Shown piece by piece: positions 18,427 through 25,611 of a DNA stretch of 33,130 bases. Numbering within the stretch: position 1 is the first letter of the stretch; every line of letters begins with the position of its first letter. The notes below the pieces were generated by a model, which was given only the letters and a program-made list of their open reading frames with translations, searched no databases and had not been told where the DNA came from. This stretch comes from Clostridia bacterium (GTDB lineage: Bacteria > Bacillota > Clostridia > Peptostreptococcales > Caminicellaceae). The DNA lies in the NCBI GenBank assembly GCA_022361035.1, contig JAKSBP010000206.1, forward strand, positions 1-33,130. The letters are read 5' to 3'. Both the position numbers and the translations under genes were made by a program.

Positions 18427-18675
18427 CTACATTATATATAAAGAATCTTCTTCATATAAAGATTGTCTAAAAATCTCTTTAAGTGTTCTATTGTCTATAC
18501 TTATTTTTTTTATTAATTCAATCACATCTTCGTGATAATCATATAACTTTTTATTATCACGAGAAAAAGCCCATCCTTCTTTCCAATGACAAATTCCGAA
18601 GATACTATTGTTATATTTAAATTCAATTTCTCTTCCCATTTTCAAGTCGCTTATCAGATTTTCGTAAGTATACAT
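18427..18675 (-). CDS. Small immunity-like protein of a polymorphic toxin system
   Basis: The product is a cytoplasmic 82-residue acidic protein starting MYTYENLISDLKMGREIEFKYNN, with ISIDNRTLKEIF near the end. This resembles the very common Firmicute immunity-like family that pairs a FEDLI-type helix and a 'GREIEFKY' strand with a C-terminal 'I-D-x-K-x-L-x-E-I' helix, found next to C-terminal toxin domains. I start at 18675, where GAGGAG lies just upstream; a longer frame to 18744 overlaps the neighbouring toxin tail and has no ribosome binding site. The gene lies 26 bases after the toxin remnant on the same strand, the usual toxin-immunity order. Family assignment is from memory of the pattern, not a search. 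Confidence 0.75.
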   Translation of the reverse strand: MYTYENLISDLKMGREIEFKYNNSIFGICHWKEGWAFSRDNKKLYDYHEDVIELIKKISIDNRTLKEIFRQSLYEEDSLYIM

Positions 18676-18701
18676 AATAAAACTCCTCACATATTTAGGT
18701 T

Positions 18702-18848
18702 TTAATAAGCCTTGCCTCTTGGAGGGTTCTGAGACCAGTCCCAATCATGTCTAAGAGGGAATGTATGAGAATTATCACCAGCTTGATGTTTATAGTTAAT
18801 ATCCATTTCAGCTCTTCCGTCTTCTCCATAATACCTTTCTAATTTTAT
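18702..18848 (-). pseudogene. C-terminal remnant of a polymorphic (LXG/RHS-type) toxin
   Basis: Reading right to left in a frame different from the neighbouring large gene gives LERYYGEDGRAEMDINYKH, then QAGDNSHTFPLRHDWDW and SQNPPRGKAY, followed by a stop at 18702-18704. The pattern YY-x-E-x-GR-x-x-x-DI-x-Y, a second His-rich part and a terminal 'W-D-W' with Pro/Arg is familiar from the extreme C terminus of polymorphic toxins. Here only about 47 residues remain. No start codon suits it, and a stop lies upstream in frame at 18870. It meets the stop codon of the large secreted protein gene, so either that gene once continued into this domain or a deletion joined the two. Confidence 0.6.
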
Positions 18849-20908
18849 TGCAAATATTTTTTCTTCATCTCAGTAAAACTCATATTAGAATCTAGATAAT
18901 TTCTTTTTAAAATAATCCTAACCTCTTTTTCTGTATCCCTTTTACTTAAGTTTTTATTGAATATATCATGTATTTGAGATGATATTTTTTCCAGCATGCC
19001 ATTATTGATTATTTCAATTACTCCAGACTTTCTATCACTATATCCATATTCCAAAGGAAAAGAGTAGGCATTTTTAATATCATTTTGGATTACATAAGTG
19101 TTTAAGCCTGAAAGGGTAAGACGTTTATTTATTATATATTCTAAATCTTCATCATTGATCAAGTCCATTGTATTAATAATATTTATAATATTCTTCTTTA
19201 TTACACTCTCCATATTAGGTTTAGACGGCTCCAATTCTTTAAATAATGTATCGTATAATTCTTGTTTTAGGGTACTATCTCTATCATTATTCCTGTGCCC
19301 CATATATATATCCATAATCTCTGTGGAATTAACAAGGGAGTGTAAGCCATTATCGGTTAAAATATTTTCTGTTTTTATCTCTTTGTATTTATACTCTGGG
19401 TCTTCTAATTCATCCATCTCATCAGAGAATCTAATAATATTTTCTTTTTTAGACTCAATTATGCCATCAAGGATTAGCTCCAATATAATAGCATCCATAT
19501 TTTCTGGCTTGGAATTTATTATCTGGCGAATTTCTTTTGTATTTAAGTATTCTTCATACTCATCTTCATTATTTAAAGCAATTTTTACACCTTCAAGTAT
19601 AGCAGGTAAATTATACTGACTTTCTTTAATAACCTTTAGAATATTCTCATCCAACTCACTTTTCTTCAGTACTACTCTCAAATGATTTACAATAGACCTA
19701 AAGGCAGTTTCGTATCCTAAATCCTCATAATTATAGTAAGCATATGCTATATCCATGGGGAGTACATATTGTTTAATATCACCTATTCTATAATCATAAA
19801 CGATATCTAAAAATTCTTCATATATTCTCTTACGGTTCTTTTTGCTGATTTCTTTATAATCATTTTCAGTTTCAGTTGCAGATTCAAATATAGAGACTAT
19901 TTCATCTAATATAGTATTGATTTCTTCCTTAGAATATGAAAACTTTAGCCTATTAAAAATTTCCGACTCTATTGCTTCTTTTTTTGTTTTATACCCTCTC
20001 TCATCATATTGTGTAACATTAGCTACAGCTTTATCTAAATCCGAACTACAGCCTATATGATTATTCCTTAAGAGTCTGCTTATGGTGTTTGCACAATCGT
20101 AGTGTTTCTTATGGTCTATAGCTTCAATAATTTCCTCTGCAATATTTTCTACTCTTTCTTTGAAGTATTGTTCATTTTTCTTCATGGTTATTTCATCAAA
20201 TAGTAATTTTACTCTTTTATCCTTGTTCTTTGTTTTCCTTATTAATTTTACTAGATCATTAGAATTTAGAAAATCGTCTAACTTATGAGTCATAAGATAT
20301 TCCTCAAGTATTGTTTTTATATGGACAGAATCTTTTGAATTTCCTATTCTTTGAACCATATTATTGATAGATAAAGCTAACTGCTTCTTAGCATCATACT
20401 CTTTTATTATGTCTGATATATCTTGATAGATGTCTACAGAATAAGATTTAGTATTAAATTTTATTACTTCATATTTACTGATTTCCTTATCGAGCTTATA
20501 AAATCTTAATAAATCATCTATTTTACCGATGAGATGTATTGTGTTTTTATTTTCAAAATATAAATCTTTTATTTTTGTTTCTATGGTGTTTATTAATCCT
20601 CTAGTAATTATAGTTATCCATTTTTCTTCTTTATTGTAACTATCAATATTTATGAAAGACTTTAGAGGTTTTATCTCATTTTCATCTAATTCATAATTAT
20701 CAAATAGATTTTGAAGTTTTTCTTCTTTTTGAGCATCATCTATAGAAGAATTCAATATATCTATTGCACTATCACATATACTTGTATATAATTCAATAAA
20801 TTCTCCTTTTTCAAAAACCTTATCATATATTTCATCATCGGCAAAAGCATTATAAGGTACTAAATTAACTAAAATCATAATCACAAGTATGCAGCATATT
20901 TTTTTCAT
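18845..20908 (-). CDS. Large secreted or surface protein of unknown function
   Basis: I do not recognise this 687-residue protein. It begins with a clear signal peptide (basic MKK, hydrophobic core to about residue 20, cleavage likely after AFA at about residue 23), then is hydrophilic, highly charged (Lys, Glu, Asp, Asn, Ile rich) and predicted mostly helical by eye. I see no catalytic motif, no anchor (no LPXTG, no C-terminal membrane segment) and no obvious repeat. An AATGGAGGGAATATC ribosome binding site precedes the ATG. Its end touches the frame-shifted toxin remnant, so it may be a truncated delivery or pre-toxin part. It is flanked by decayed genes and REP-like sequences, suggesting an accessory locus, yet the frame itself is fully open, so it is probably still selected or only recently acquired. 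Confidence 0.8.
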   Translation of the reverse strand: MKKICCILVIMILVNLVPYNAFADDEIYDKVFEKGEFIELYTSICDSAIDILNSSIDDAQKEEKLQNLFDNYELDENEIKPLKSFINIDSYNKEEKWITIITRGLINTIETKIKDLYFENKNTIHLIGKIDDLLRFYKLDKEISKYEVIKFNTKSYSVDIYQDISDIIKEYDAKKQLALSINNMVQRIGNSKDSVHIKTILEEYLMTHKLDDFLNSNDLVKLIRKTKNKDKRVKLLFDEITMKKNEQYFKERVENIAEEIIEAIDHKKHYDCANTISRLLRNNHIGCSSDLDKAVANVTQYDERGYKTKKEAIESEIFNRLKFSYSKEEINTILDEIVSIFESATETENDYKEISKKNRKRIYEEFLDIVYDYRIGDIKQYVLPMDIAYAYYNYEDLGYETAFRSIVNHLRVVLKKSELDENILKVIKESQYNLPAILEGVKIALNNEDEYEEYLNTKEIRQIINSKPENMDAIILELILDGIIESKKENIIRFSDEMDELEDPEYKYKEIKTENILTDNGLHSLVNSTEIMDIYMGHRNNDRDSTLKQELYDTLFKELEPSKPNMESVIKKNIINIINTMDLINDEDLEYIINKRLTLSGLNTYVIQNDIKNAYSFPLEYGYSDRKSGVIEIINNGMLEKISSQIHDIFNKNLSKRDTEKEVRIILKRNYLDSNMSFTEMKKKYLQ

Positions 20909-21033
20909 GATATTCCCTCCATTTATAAATCGTTAATTTCTATATCGGTAATTATATCATGTTAGAACTATCACCCAGATAGTTAGAATCAAATTTTTAA
21001 GAAAATTTTAAGATATAGAGGGATTTAAAGTTT

Positions 21034-21188
21034 ATGAAAAATTATAATGATATAATGGGGGAGTTAAGAGAAGATAATGACTTGACACAGGAGTAAATTG
21101 CCAAATCTTTAGGAATAAAACAACAGGTATATTCAAGAATGGTGTTAGTAAAGATTATGTATTATGTTTGAGAAAGGAGAAAAGATAG
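21034..21188 (+). pseudogene. Broken XRE-family helix-turn-helix regulator
   Basis: The frame starts MKNYNDIMGELREDNDLTQE, is interrupted by a TAA stop at 21094-21096, then continues IAKSLGIKQQVYSR, the recognition part of an XRE/Cro helix-turn-helix. Directly after this a small deletion shifts the frame to NGVSKDYVLCLRKEKR and a stop. A nonsense mutation and a frameshift together indicate a dead gene. Confidence 0.75.
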
Positions 21189-21254
21189 TTGTTTTTAAAA
21201 GACAGTTAATGTGATAAGCAATTAGAAAGTCAGTAGGTACAGTTGAGAATATCA

Positions 21255-21278
21255 AGGGAACGGAGTTATTGATGACAA
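21255..21278 (+). repeat. REP-like half element
   Basis: AGGGAACGGAGTTATTGATGACAA is a diverged copy of the AGGGGACGGAGTTGTTGACAA sequence at 21397. Confidence 0.4.
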
Positions 21279-21283
21279 TTCGG

Positions 21284-21331
21284 TATAAAAAAACCCCCTC
21301 ACCCTTGATTCATATTAGGGAAGAGAGGTTT
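21284..21331 (-). terminator. Minus-strand terminator
   Basis: AAACCCCCTCACCCT (21291-21305) pairs, with a few mismatches, with AGGGAAGAGAGGTTT (21317-21331). On the minus strand the hairpin is followed by a run of T residues (21293 down to 21285), so it would stop leftward transcription coming from the desaturase operon. Confidence 0.6.
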
Positions 21332-21396
21332 ACATACTCGTAGTGACATCCTAGTTAATTAGAGTTATCTAATGAAATAAATTCTGCAACACATCT

Positions 21397-21417
21397 AGGG
21401 GACGGAGTTGTTGACAA
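21397..21417 (+). repeat. REP-like half element
   Basis: AGGGGACGGAGTTGTTGACA is a nearly canonical copy of the clostridial GGGGACGG/GTTGACA short repeat; the matching second arm is not clear here. Confidence 0.45.
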
Positions 21418-21497
21418 TGCTAGCCAAATAGTATTCAATAGTGTAAGTCTATGAAACATATGGTAAAATTAAAATATTAAAAATTGGGAGGTTTTTT

Positions 21498-21659
21498 GTG
21501 TATATGGAAATTAATTTTGTTTTTGGGATGTTAATTTTACTTATTGTTTATATTGTATTAACAAGTTATTTTATGAAAATTGCTAATTTTATCGGTGAAC
21601 AACTTAAAATAGGTACTTTTTTTATAAACTTACTCAATAAACAAAGAAAGTATAGATAA
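21498..21659 (+). CDS. Small membrane peptide
   Basis: This frame of 53 codons is preceded by a strong GGGAGG ribosome binding site (21486-21491) six bases before a GTG start; an ATG two codons later (21504) is the alternative. The product has one hydrophobic helix (about residues 6-24, FVFGMLILLIVYIVLTSYF), then a basic tail ending NKQRKYR, so the C terminus is probably cytoplasmic. Nothing identifies a function. It stands alone on the plus strand between minus-strand genes, and it follows a region of decayed genes, so it could be real or a remnant. Confidence 0.5.
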   Translation: MYMEINFVFGMLILLIVYIVLTSYFMKIANFIGEQLKIGTFFINLLNKQRKYR

Positions 21660-21727
21660 AAAATGGACTTTCTATATATTAAGGTACACAATTGTTGCTT
21701 CTATTAAGAAAAAGAAGTAATTGGGTC

Positions 21728-23230
21728 CTATATATTGGCTATAGGATGCAGTAGACCATCCCTTTCTAGGATTAAATTAGAAGATATTTTTGCTGATTCA
21801 AATATAGTAGGTAGTCCGCTGCCGGGATGTGTACCCCCACCTACTAAGAAACAATTTTTAAACTCTTCGAACTTATTATGGGGCCTAAAGTATAACATTT
21901 GAGAAATATTATGTCCAAGGTTAAAGGTTGCACCGGCATATATGTTCATATCATATTCCCATTCATCAGGAGTAATTACTCTTTCAACCTCTATATGCTT
22001 CCTTAAATCCTTAAGACCTGCCCTTTCCTCTACAAGGCTTAGAATTTTGTCCCTAAAAGAATTTTTATACTTATCCCAGTTAAATCCACTTCTATTATTA
22101 GGTACGGGGACTAATATATATAGGGTCGATTTACCCCTTGGAGCTAAGCTTTTATCAATAATAGAAGCGTTTTGAACATATATAGAGGGATCATGGGACA
22201 CAATCCCATATTTTGATGTTTCATCAACATTCTTTTTATAATCCTTAGAAAACAATATGTTGTGATGTGGAAGGTCATAAATTTTATCTAAACCTAGATA
22301 TATCATGAAAGTGGAACAGGAGAATTTCTTTTTTTGTAATTTTTTCTTTGTATATTTCTTCTTATATTTATCATCCACGAGATTATTTAAGGCATAGGCG
22401 AAATCCGCATTTATAATAATATCATCCCCCAGGGCTTTTTTACCATCTTCAAGTTTGACACCTATTGCTCTGCCATTTTCTATCAAGATTTCTTTAACCG
22501 GTGTATTTAAAAATATTTTACCGCCATCTTCTTCTATAGCTTTAGCCATTCCCTCTGAAATCTGATTCAATCCTCCCATAACATGATAAATACCTTCTCC
22601 ATGCTCGATATATGAAATAATGCTAAAGGTACCTGGACACTCCCAAGGTGACATACCTAGATATTTAGCCTGAAAAGTAAAGGCTATTTTAAGGTCATCG
22701 TTGTTAAAATACTCTCCTAATTTATCAAAAAGACTTATATGGGCATCTAACTTTGGTATTGAAGTAACAAATTGTTTTGTAAAAAAATCCTTTATGGAAC
22801 CATAGGGAACCTGTAGACAGGGAATTAGTTTTTCATATTTTACTTTCTCATTTTTAAGAAACCTAAGATAACCTTCATAGTTTCCCGGAAAAAGTTTTTC
22901 TATTTGCTCTTTCATAAAGTCCATATTACGGCTTGGATAAAATATTTTATCCTTATTGAATACTAAACTATATAGGGGATCAATATTCTTTATAGTAATG
23001 TAATCCTCCATTTTTCTGTCGGCTAATTTAAACGTATCCCTTAAAATATCCACCATCATTAAAAAGGTAGGTCCTAAATCGAAGGTAAAGTCTCCTAATT
23101 TAAAGGATGATGTGCGTCCCCCTATAAAATTTTGTTTCTCATATATTTCCACATTATATCCGCGACTTGCTAATATCATACCGGCACTTAATCCGCCGGG
23201 ACCAGCACCAACAATAATCACTTTTTTCAT
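21728..23230 (-). CDS. CrtI/CrtN-family phytoene desaturase-like FAD oxidoreductase
   Basis: This is a 500-residue FAD-dependent amine-oxidase-fold enzyme of the carotenoid desaturase/isomerase family. The dinucleotide-binding motif VIIVGAGPGGLSAGMILA is at residues 4-21, followed by GGRTSSF and FDLGPTF, and the C-terminal LVGGGTHPGSGLPTIFESA signature closes the FAD site near 465-483. Characterised relatives desaturate phytoene or diapophytoene, while others saturate or oxidise different polyprenyl chains. AAGGAG precedes the ATG. It lies 91 bases after the ABC1 kinase gene on the same strand, so the two are probably one unit. No phytoene or dehydrosqualene synthase is in the window, so the substrate is open. 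Confidence 0.88.
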   Translation of the reverse strand: MKKVIIVGAGPGGLSAGMILASRGYNVEIYEKQNFIGGRTSSFKLGDFTFDLGPTFLMMVDILRDTFKLADRKMEDYITIKNIDPLYSLVFNKDKIFYPSRNMDFMKEQIEKLFPGNYEGYLRFLKNEKVKYEKLIPCLQVPYGSIKDFFTKQFVTSIPKLDAHISLFDKLGEYFNNDDLKIAFTFQAKYLGMSPWECPGTFSIISYIEHGEGIYHVMGGLNQISEGMAKAIEEDGGKIFLNTPVKEILIENGRAIGVKLEDGKKALGDDIIINADFAYALNNLVDDKYKKKYTKKKLQKKKFSCSTFMIYLGLDKIYDLPHHNILFSKDYKKNVDETSKYGIVSHDPSIYVQNASIIDKSLAPRGKSTLYILVPVPNNRSGFNWDKYKNSFRDKILSLVEERAGLKDLRKHIEVERVITPDEWEYDMNIYAGATFNLGHNISQMLYFRPHNKFEEFKNCFLVGGGTHPGSGLPTIFESAKISSNLILERDGLLHPIANI

Positions 23231-23321
23231 AACTAAACACTCCTTTAAGCCGCCCTATCTCTAAGGCTAAAAAACTCTATAAATCTATTTTTAAAACCAG
23301 AATATATTTTATTTGAAATAG

Positions 23322-24527
23322 CTAAATGAAGGGTTCTAGTTCAGGTATATACTCTCTCATATCCTCCATTAAAACAGCATTTGGGTTACATCTTATAACC
23401 ATTCCATCTAAATACATTAGGCTTTTAATAATAGGAAAAATACCTCTTTCAAAGGCCATACCATGATTAACTCCAAGTTTAATTGTATACATCATCTGCT
23501 GGGTTAAGCTTACTTGTGAAACAGTTTTACCGGCAAAATTACTATAAAGCTTTAAAAATTTATTATGGAACTCATTATATTTTCTTTGAGGTAAGATTAT
23601 GTCAGACATTTGATGTAGGCTCTCAGCACACCCGGTAAAGTCGTAATAGCTTAAATGCTTCATAAAATTGAACAATCCAACCCTAAGTTTATTAGAAACA
23701 TGCCCAATTGCTCCACAATCAACAAAATAAATTTTTTCATCGCTAAGGATTATATTGCCTGGATGCAGGTCTCCATGAAAGGTTCCTATGCCAAACATAT
23801 AGAATCCATGTATACGGAAGAGTTTCTTTAGAGTATGGTATGATAACTCTTTATTTTGTAGTAGTTTTTCAAATGTTTCTCCCTTAATTTCTTCTGAAAC
23901 CATTAATTTATCATTTGATAAATTTCTATATATCTTAGGAAAGCTTAAATCCCTTAAGTCTACCTTGTCTTTATTGTTTTTATAGATATTTATTAATATA
24001 TCCTGGTGTTCCCACTCATTACTAAGCTTTAATTCATTTAATGTATCCTGCTCTATCATTTCTAATAGATAAATAGGATTTGCAACTCTTTTTAGCTTGG
24101 GATAGAAAAGGGTAATAAACTTAAAAAGGCTTAATACATTTTTCACATCCTTTTTAAATGTAGCGGTAAATTCCTTTTTAATAAGCTTAATCACTACATC
24201 CTCACCGGTGATAAGCTTACCTTTATGCACTTGCCCAATTGAAGCACTGGCTAAGGGAATATTATCAATGTATGCGAACTTTTTCTCCCAGGAGATATCT
24301 GTATATTCATTAAGTAAAATATCAAAGTCTTCCTGTGGAAGATTTTTATTATCCTGATAAAGTTTAGCTAATTCCTTACATTTTTCTGCACCTAAAAAAT
24401 CAATGCGAAGTGCAAAAACTTGCCCTATTTTAACAGCCAATAGGCCCTTATTTTGAATTTTATTGATATCTGGAGTACCCCTTTTAAAAATTTCTCTAAT
24501 TAAATCAATAAAAGATAATATATTCAT
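23322..24527 (-). CDS. ABC1/UbiB/AarF-family atypical kinase
   Basis: This is a protein kinase-like ATPase of about 401 residues in the family that supports ubiquinone and other isoprenoid-lipid pathways (UbiB, COQ8). The family's N-terminal KxGQ motif appears as KIGQVFALR, the alanine-rich loop as ASASIGQVHKG, the ATP lysine in VVIKLIKKEF, the catalytic loop as HGDLHPGN and the metal-binding triad as DCGAIG where DFG is commoner. I prefer the second ATG (24527), eight bases after AAAAGGA; the first (24536) overlaps that site. No C-terminal membrane helices like those of UbiB are obvious. Pairing with a polyprenoid desaturase suggests a role in membrane isoprenoid or carotenoid lipid metabolism. 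Many anaerobes lack ubiquinone, so a quinone role is not assumed. Confidence 0.88.
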   Translation of the reverse strand: MNILSFIDLIREIFKRGTPDINKIQNKGLLAVKIGQVFALRIDFLGAEKCKELAKLYQDNKNLPQEDFDILLNEYTDISWEKKFAYIDNIPLASASIGQVHKGKLITGEDVVIKLIKKEFTATFKKDVKNVLSLFKFITLFYPKLKRVANPIYLLEMIEQDTLNELKLSNEWEHQDILINIYKNNKDKVDLRDLSFPKIYRNLSNDKLMVSEEIKGETFEKLLQNKELSYHTLKKLFRIHGFYMFGIGTFHGDLHPGNIILSDEKIYFVDCGAIGHVSNKLRVGLFNFMKHLSYYDFTGCAESLHQMSDIILPQRKYNEFHNKFLKLYSNFAGKTVSQVSLTQQMMYTIKLGVNHGMAFERGIFPIIKSLMYLDGMVIRCNPNAVLMEDMREYIPELEPFI

Positions 24528-24630
24528 GAAAAACATCCTTTTAAGCTTTTTTAAAATATACCCTTTAAATTTAAGGAAAAACAGGTAATTATTGATAATT
24601 AATAAAACTCTATAAAGTACAAATATAAAG

Positions 24631-24672
24631 AAGGCTTTAAATATACCAATATTGCTGTATATTTAAAGCCTT
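24631..24672 (-). terminator. Terminator of the bacteriohemerythrin gene
   Basis: A perfect 16-bp stem (AAGGCTTTAAATATAC at 24631-24646 against GTATATTTAAAGCCTT at 24657-24672) has a 10-base loop. On the minus strand it follows the bacteriohemerythrin stop by eight bases and runs into a T-rich stretch. Confidence 0.8.
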
Positions 24673-24680
24673 TCTTAACC

Positions 24681-25097
24681 TTAAAGTAGCCCTTTTTCTT
24701 TAAAATAATCGGCATATTTTCTATCAGAAATTAGGATGTGACTGCTAATCCACTGGGATAAGAAATCCAGAATATCCAGTATTGCTTTCTGCTGGTCAGC
24801 ATCTACATTTTCTTCAGAAATATTTTTAATCTTATCAATATAAAAGTTATGTTCCTTATGCTGATGGATAAGATGTTCATATCCATATTTTTTCATGAGT
24901 GCTTCTTCATATTCAAAGTGATACTCTGTATAGTCTAGAAGTTCATCTACAATGACCATGATTTCATCGTAATGGTCATGTCCATCGTTTAAAATTGCAA
25001 GTTCATAGGCACGATTCCCAATTTCAAATAATTTTTTATGTTGTGAGTCAATTGTCGGTATACCTAGACTATATCGGTCTTTCCATTTAAATGACAT
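24681..25097 (-). CDS. Bacteriohemerythrin
   Basis: This 138-residue four-helix protein is expected to bind oxygen at a di-iron site; in anaerobes such proteins are thought to sense or scavenge oxygen. Visible ligands are His20 (TIDSQHKKLF), His60 and Glu64 (YHFEYEEALM), and His120 and Asp125 (SSHILISDRKYADYF). The third-helix HxxxH pair is irregular: the chain reads HLIHQHKEHNF, with His at 75, 78, 80 and 83 but Gln at 79, the position expected for the first ligand if His83 is the second. Local adjustment could still provide the ligand. AGGAGG precedes the ATG. It is monocistronic, with its own terminator. Confidence 0.93.
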   Translation of the reverse strand: MSFKWKDRYSLGIPTIDSQHKKLFEIGNRAYELAILNDGHDHYDEIMVIVDELLDYTEYHFEYEEALMKKYGYEHLIHQHKEHNFYIDKIKNISEENVDADQQKAILDILDFLSQWISSHILISDRKYADYFKEKGLL

Positions 25098-25611
25098 ATA
25101 TGTATTCCTCCTTTGATTTCATAAAATAAAATGTACTAAGTTATATATACCAATACATAAAGAAAATTAAACAATTTTTTGTAATAAATTACAATAGTTG
25201 CGGTTCTTTGTCATATATATAAGAAGCTAAATTTTACTGAAATAATGAATTTTTCTACATTCTTTCGGTAAAATTATTAATTCTTAAAGCAATATTACTA
25301 TAATCAAATTTATACATGGAATCTACTTATCTAGGAGCTTCTTATGCCTACTGATTTTAAGTAAGAGAGCTTTTTAGATTTAAAAGGCATAAAAAATTTT
25401 TGAAAAAATATGTAAAAAAAAGGAATTAGTTCTTTCGATGTAGAAATGGTAAATGAGAATTGTAAAATTTTGTATGACAATAGGGAGGTCTTTTTTGTCA
25501 TATAAAGATATAGAATATGACAAAAAGAGCTCCCTATGTCATATAGAATTGCAATCTATCCAAATAAAAAACAAGTCTGTAAACAAGACCTGAAGTATAG
25601 GAGGAAAAACA
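25098..25611. other. Intergenic region upstream of the glycosidase gene
   Basis: There is no gene here. It separates divergent genes, so promoters for both should lie in it, but the DNA is so AT-rich that I cannot choose among -10-like sequences. It contains a long-armed hairpin (TTATGCCT at 25342-25349 against AGGCATAA at 25385-25392) and the compound inverted repeat described separately. Confidence 0.6.
25473..25543. repeat. Compound inverted repeat with four TATGACA units
   Basis: A left arm of 31 bases (25473-25503) matches the reverse complement of a right arm of about 29-30 bases (25514-25543) apart from small differences; the loop is about ten bases. Each arm itself begins with (A)TATGACA and ends with TGTCATA, and holds TAGGGAGGTC or its partner GAGCTCCCTA in the middle. 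It could be a miniature inverted-repeat element, a large operator, or a terminator-like hairpin ahead of the glycosidase gene. Confidence 0.7.

Noticed and set aside
19098..19619. 173-codon plus-strand frame rich in Ser, Ile and Leu
   Set aside because: It lies wholly inside the large minus-strand secreted protein gene, which has a signal peptide and a good ribosome binding site; the plus frame has neither.
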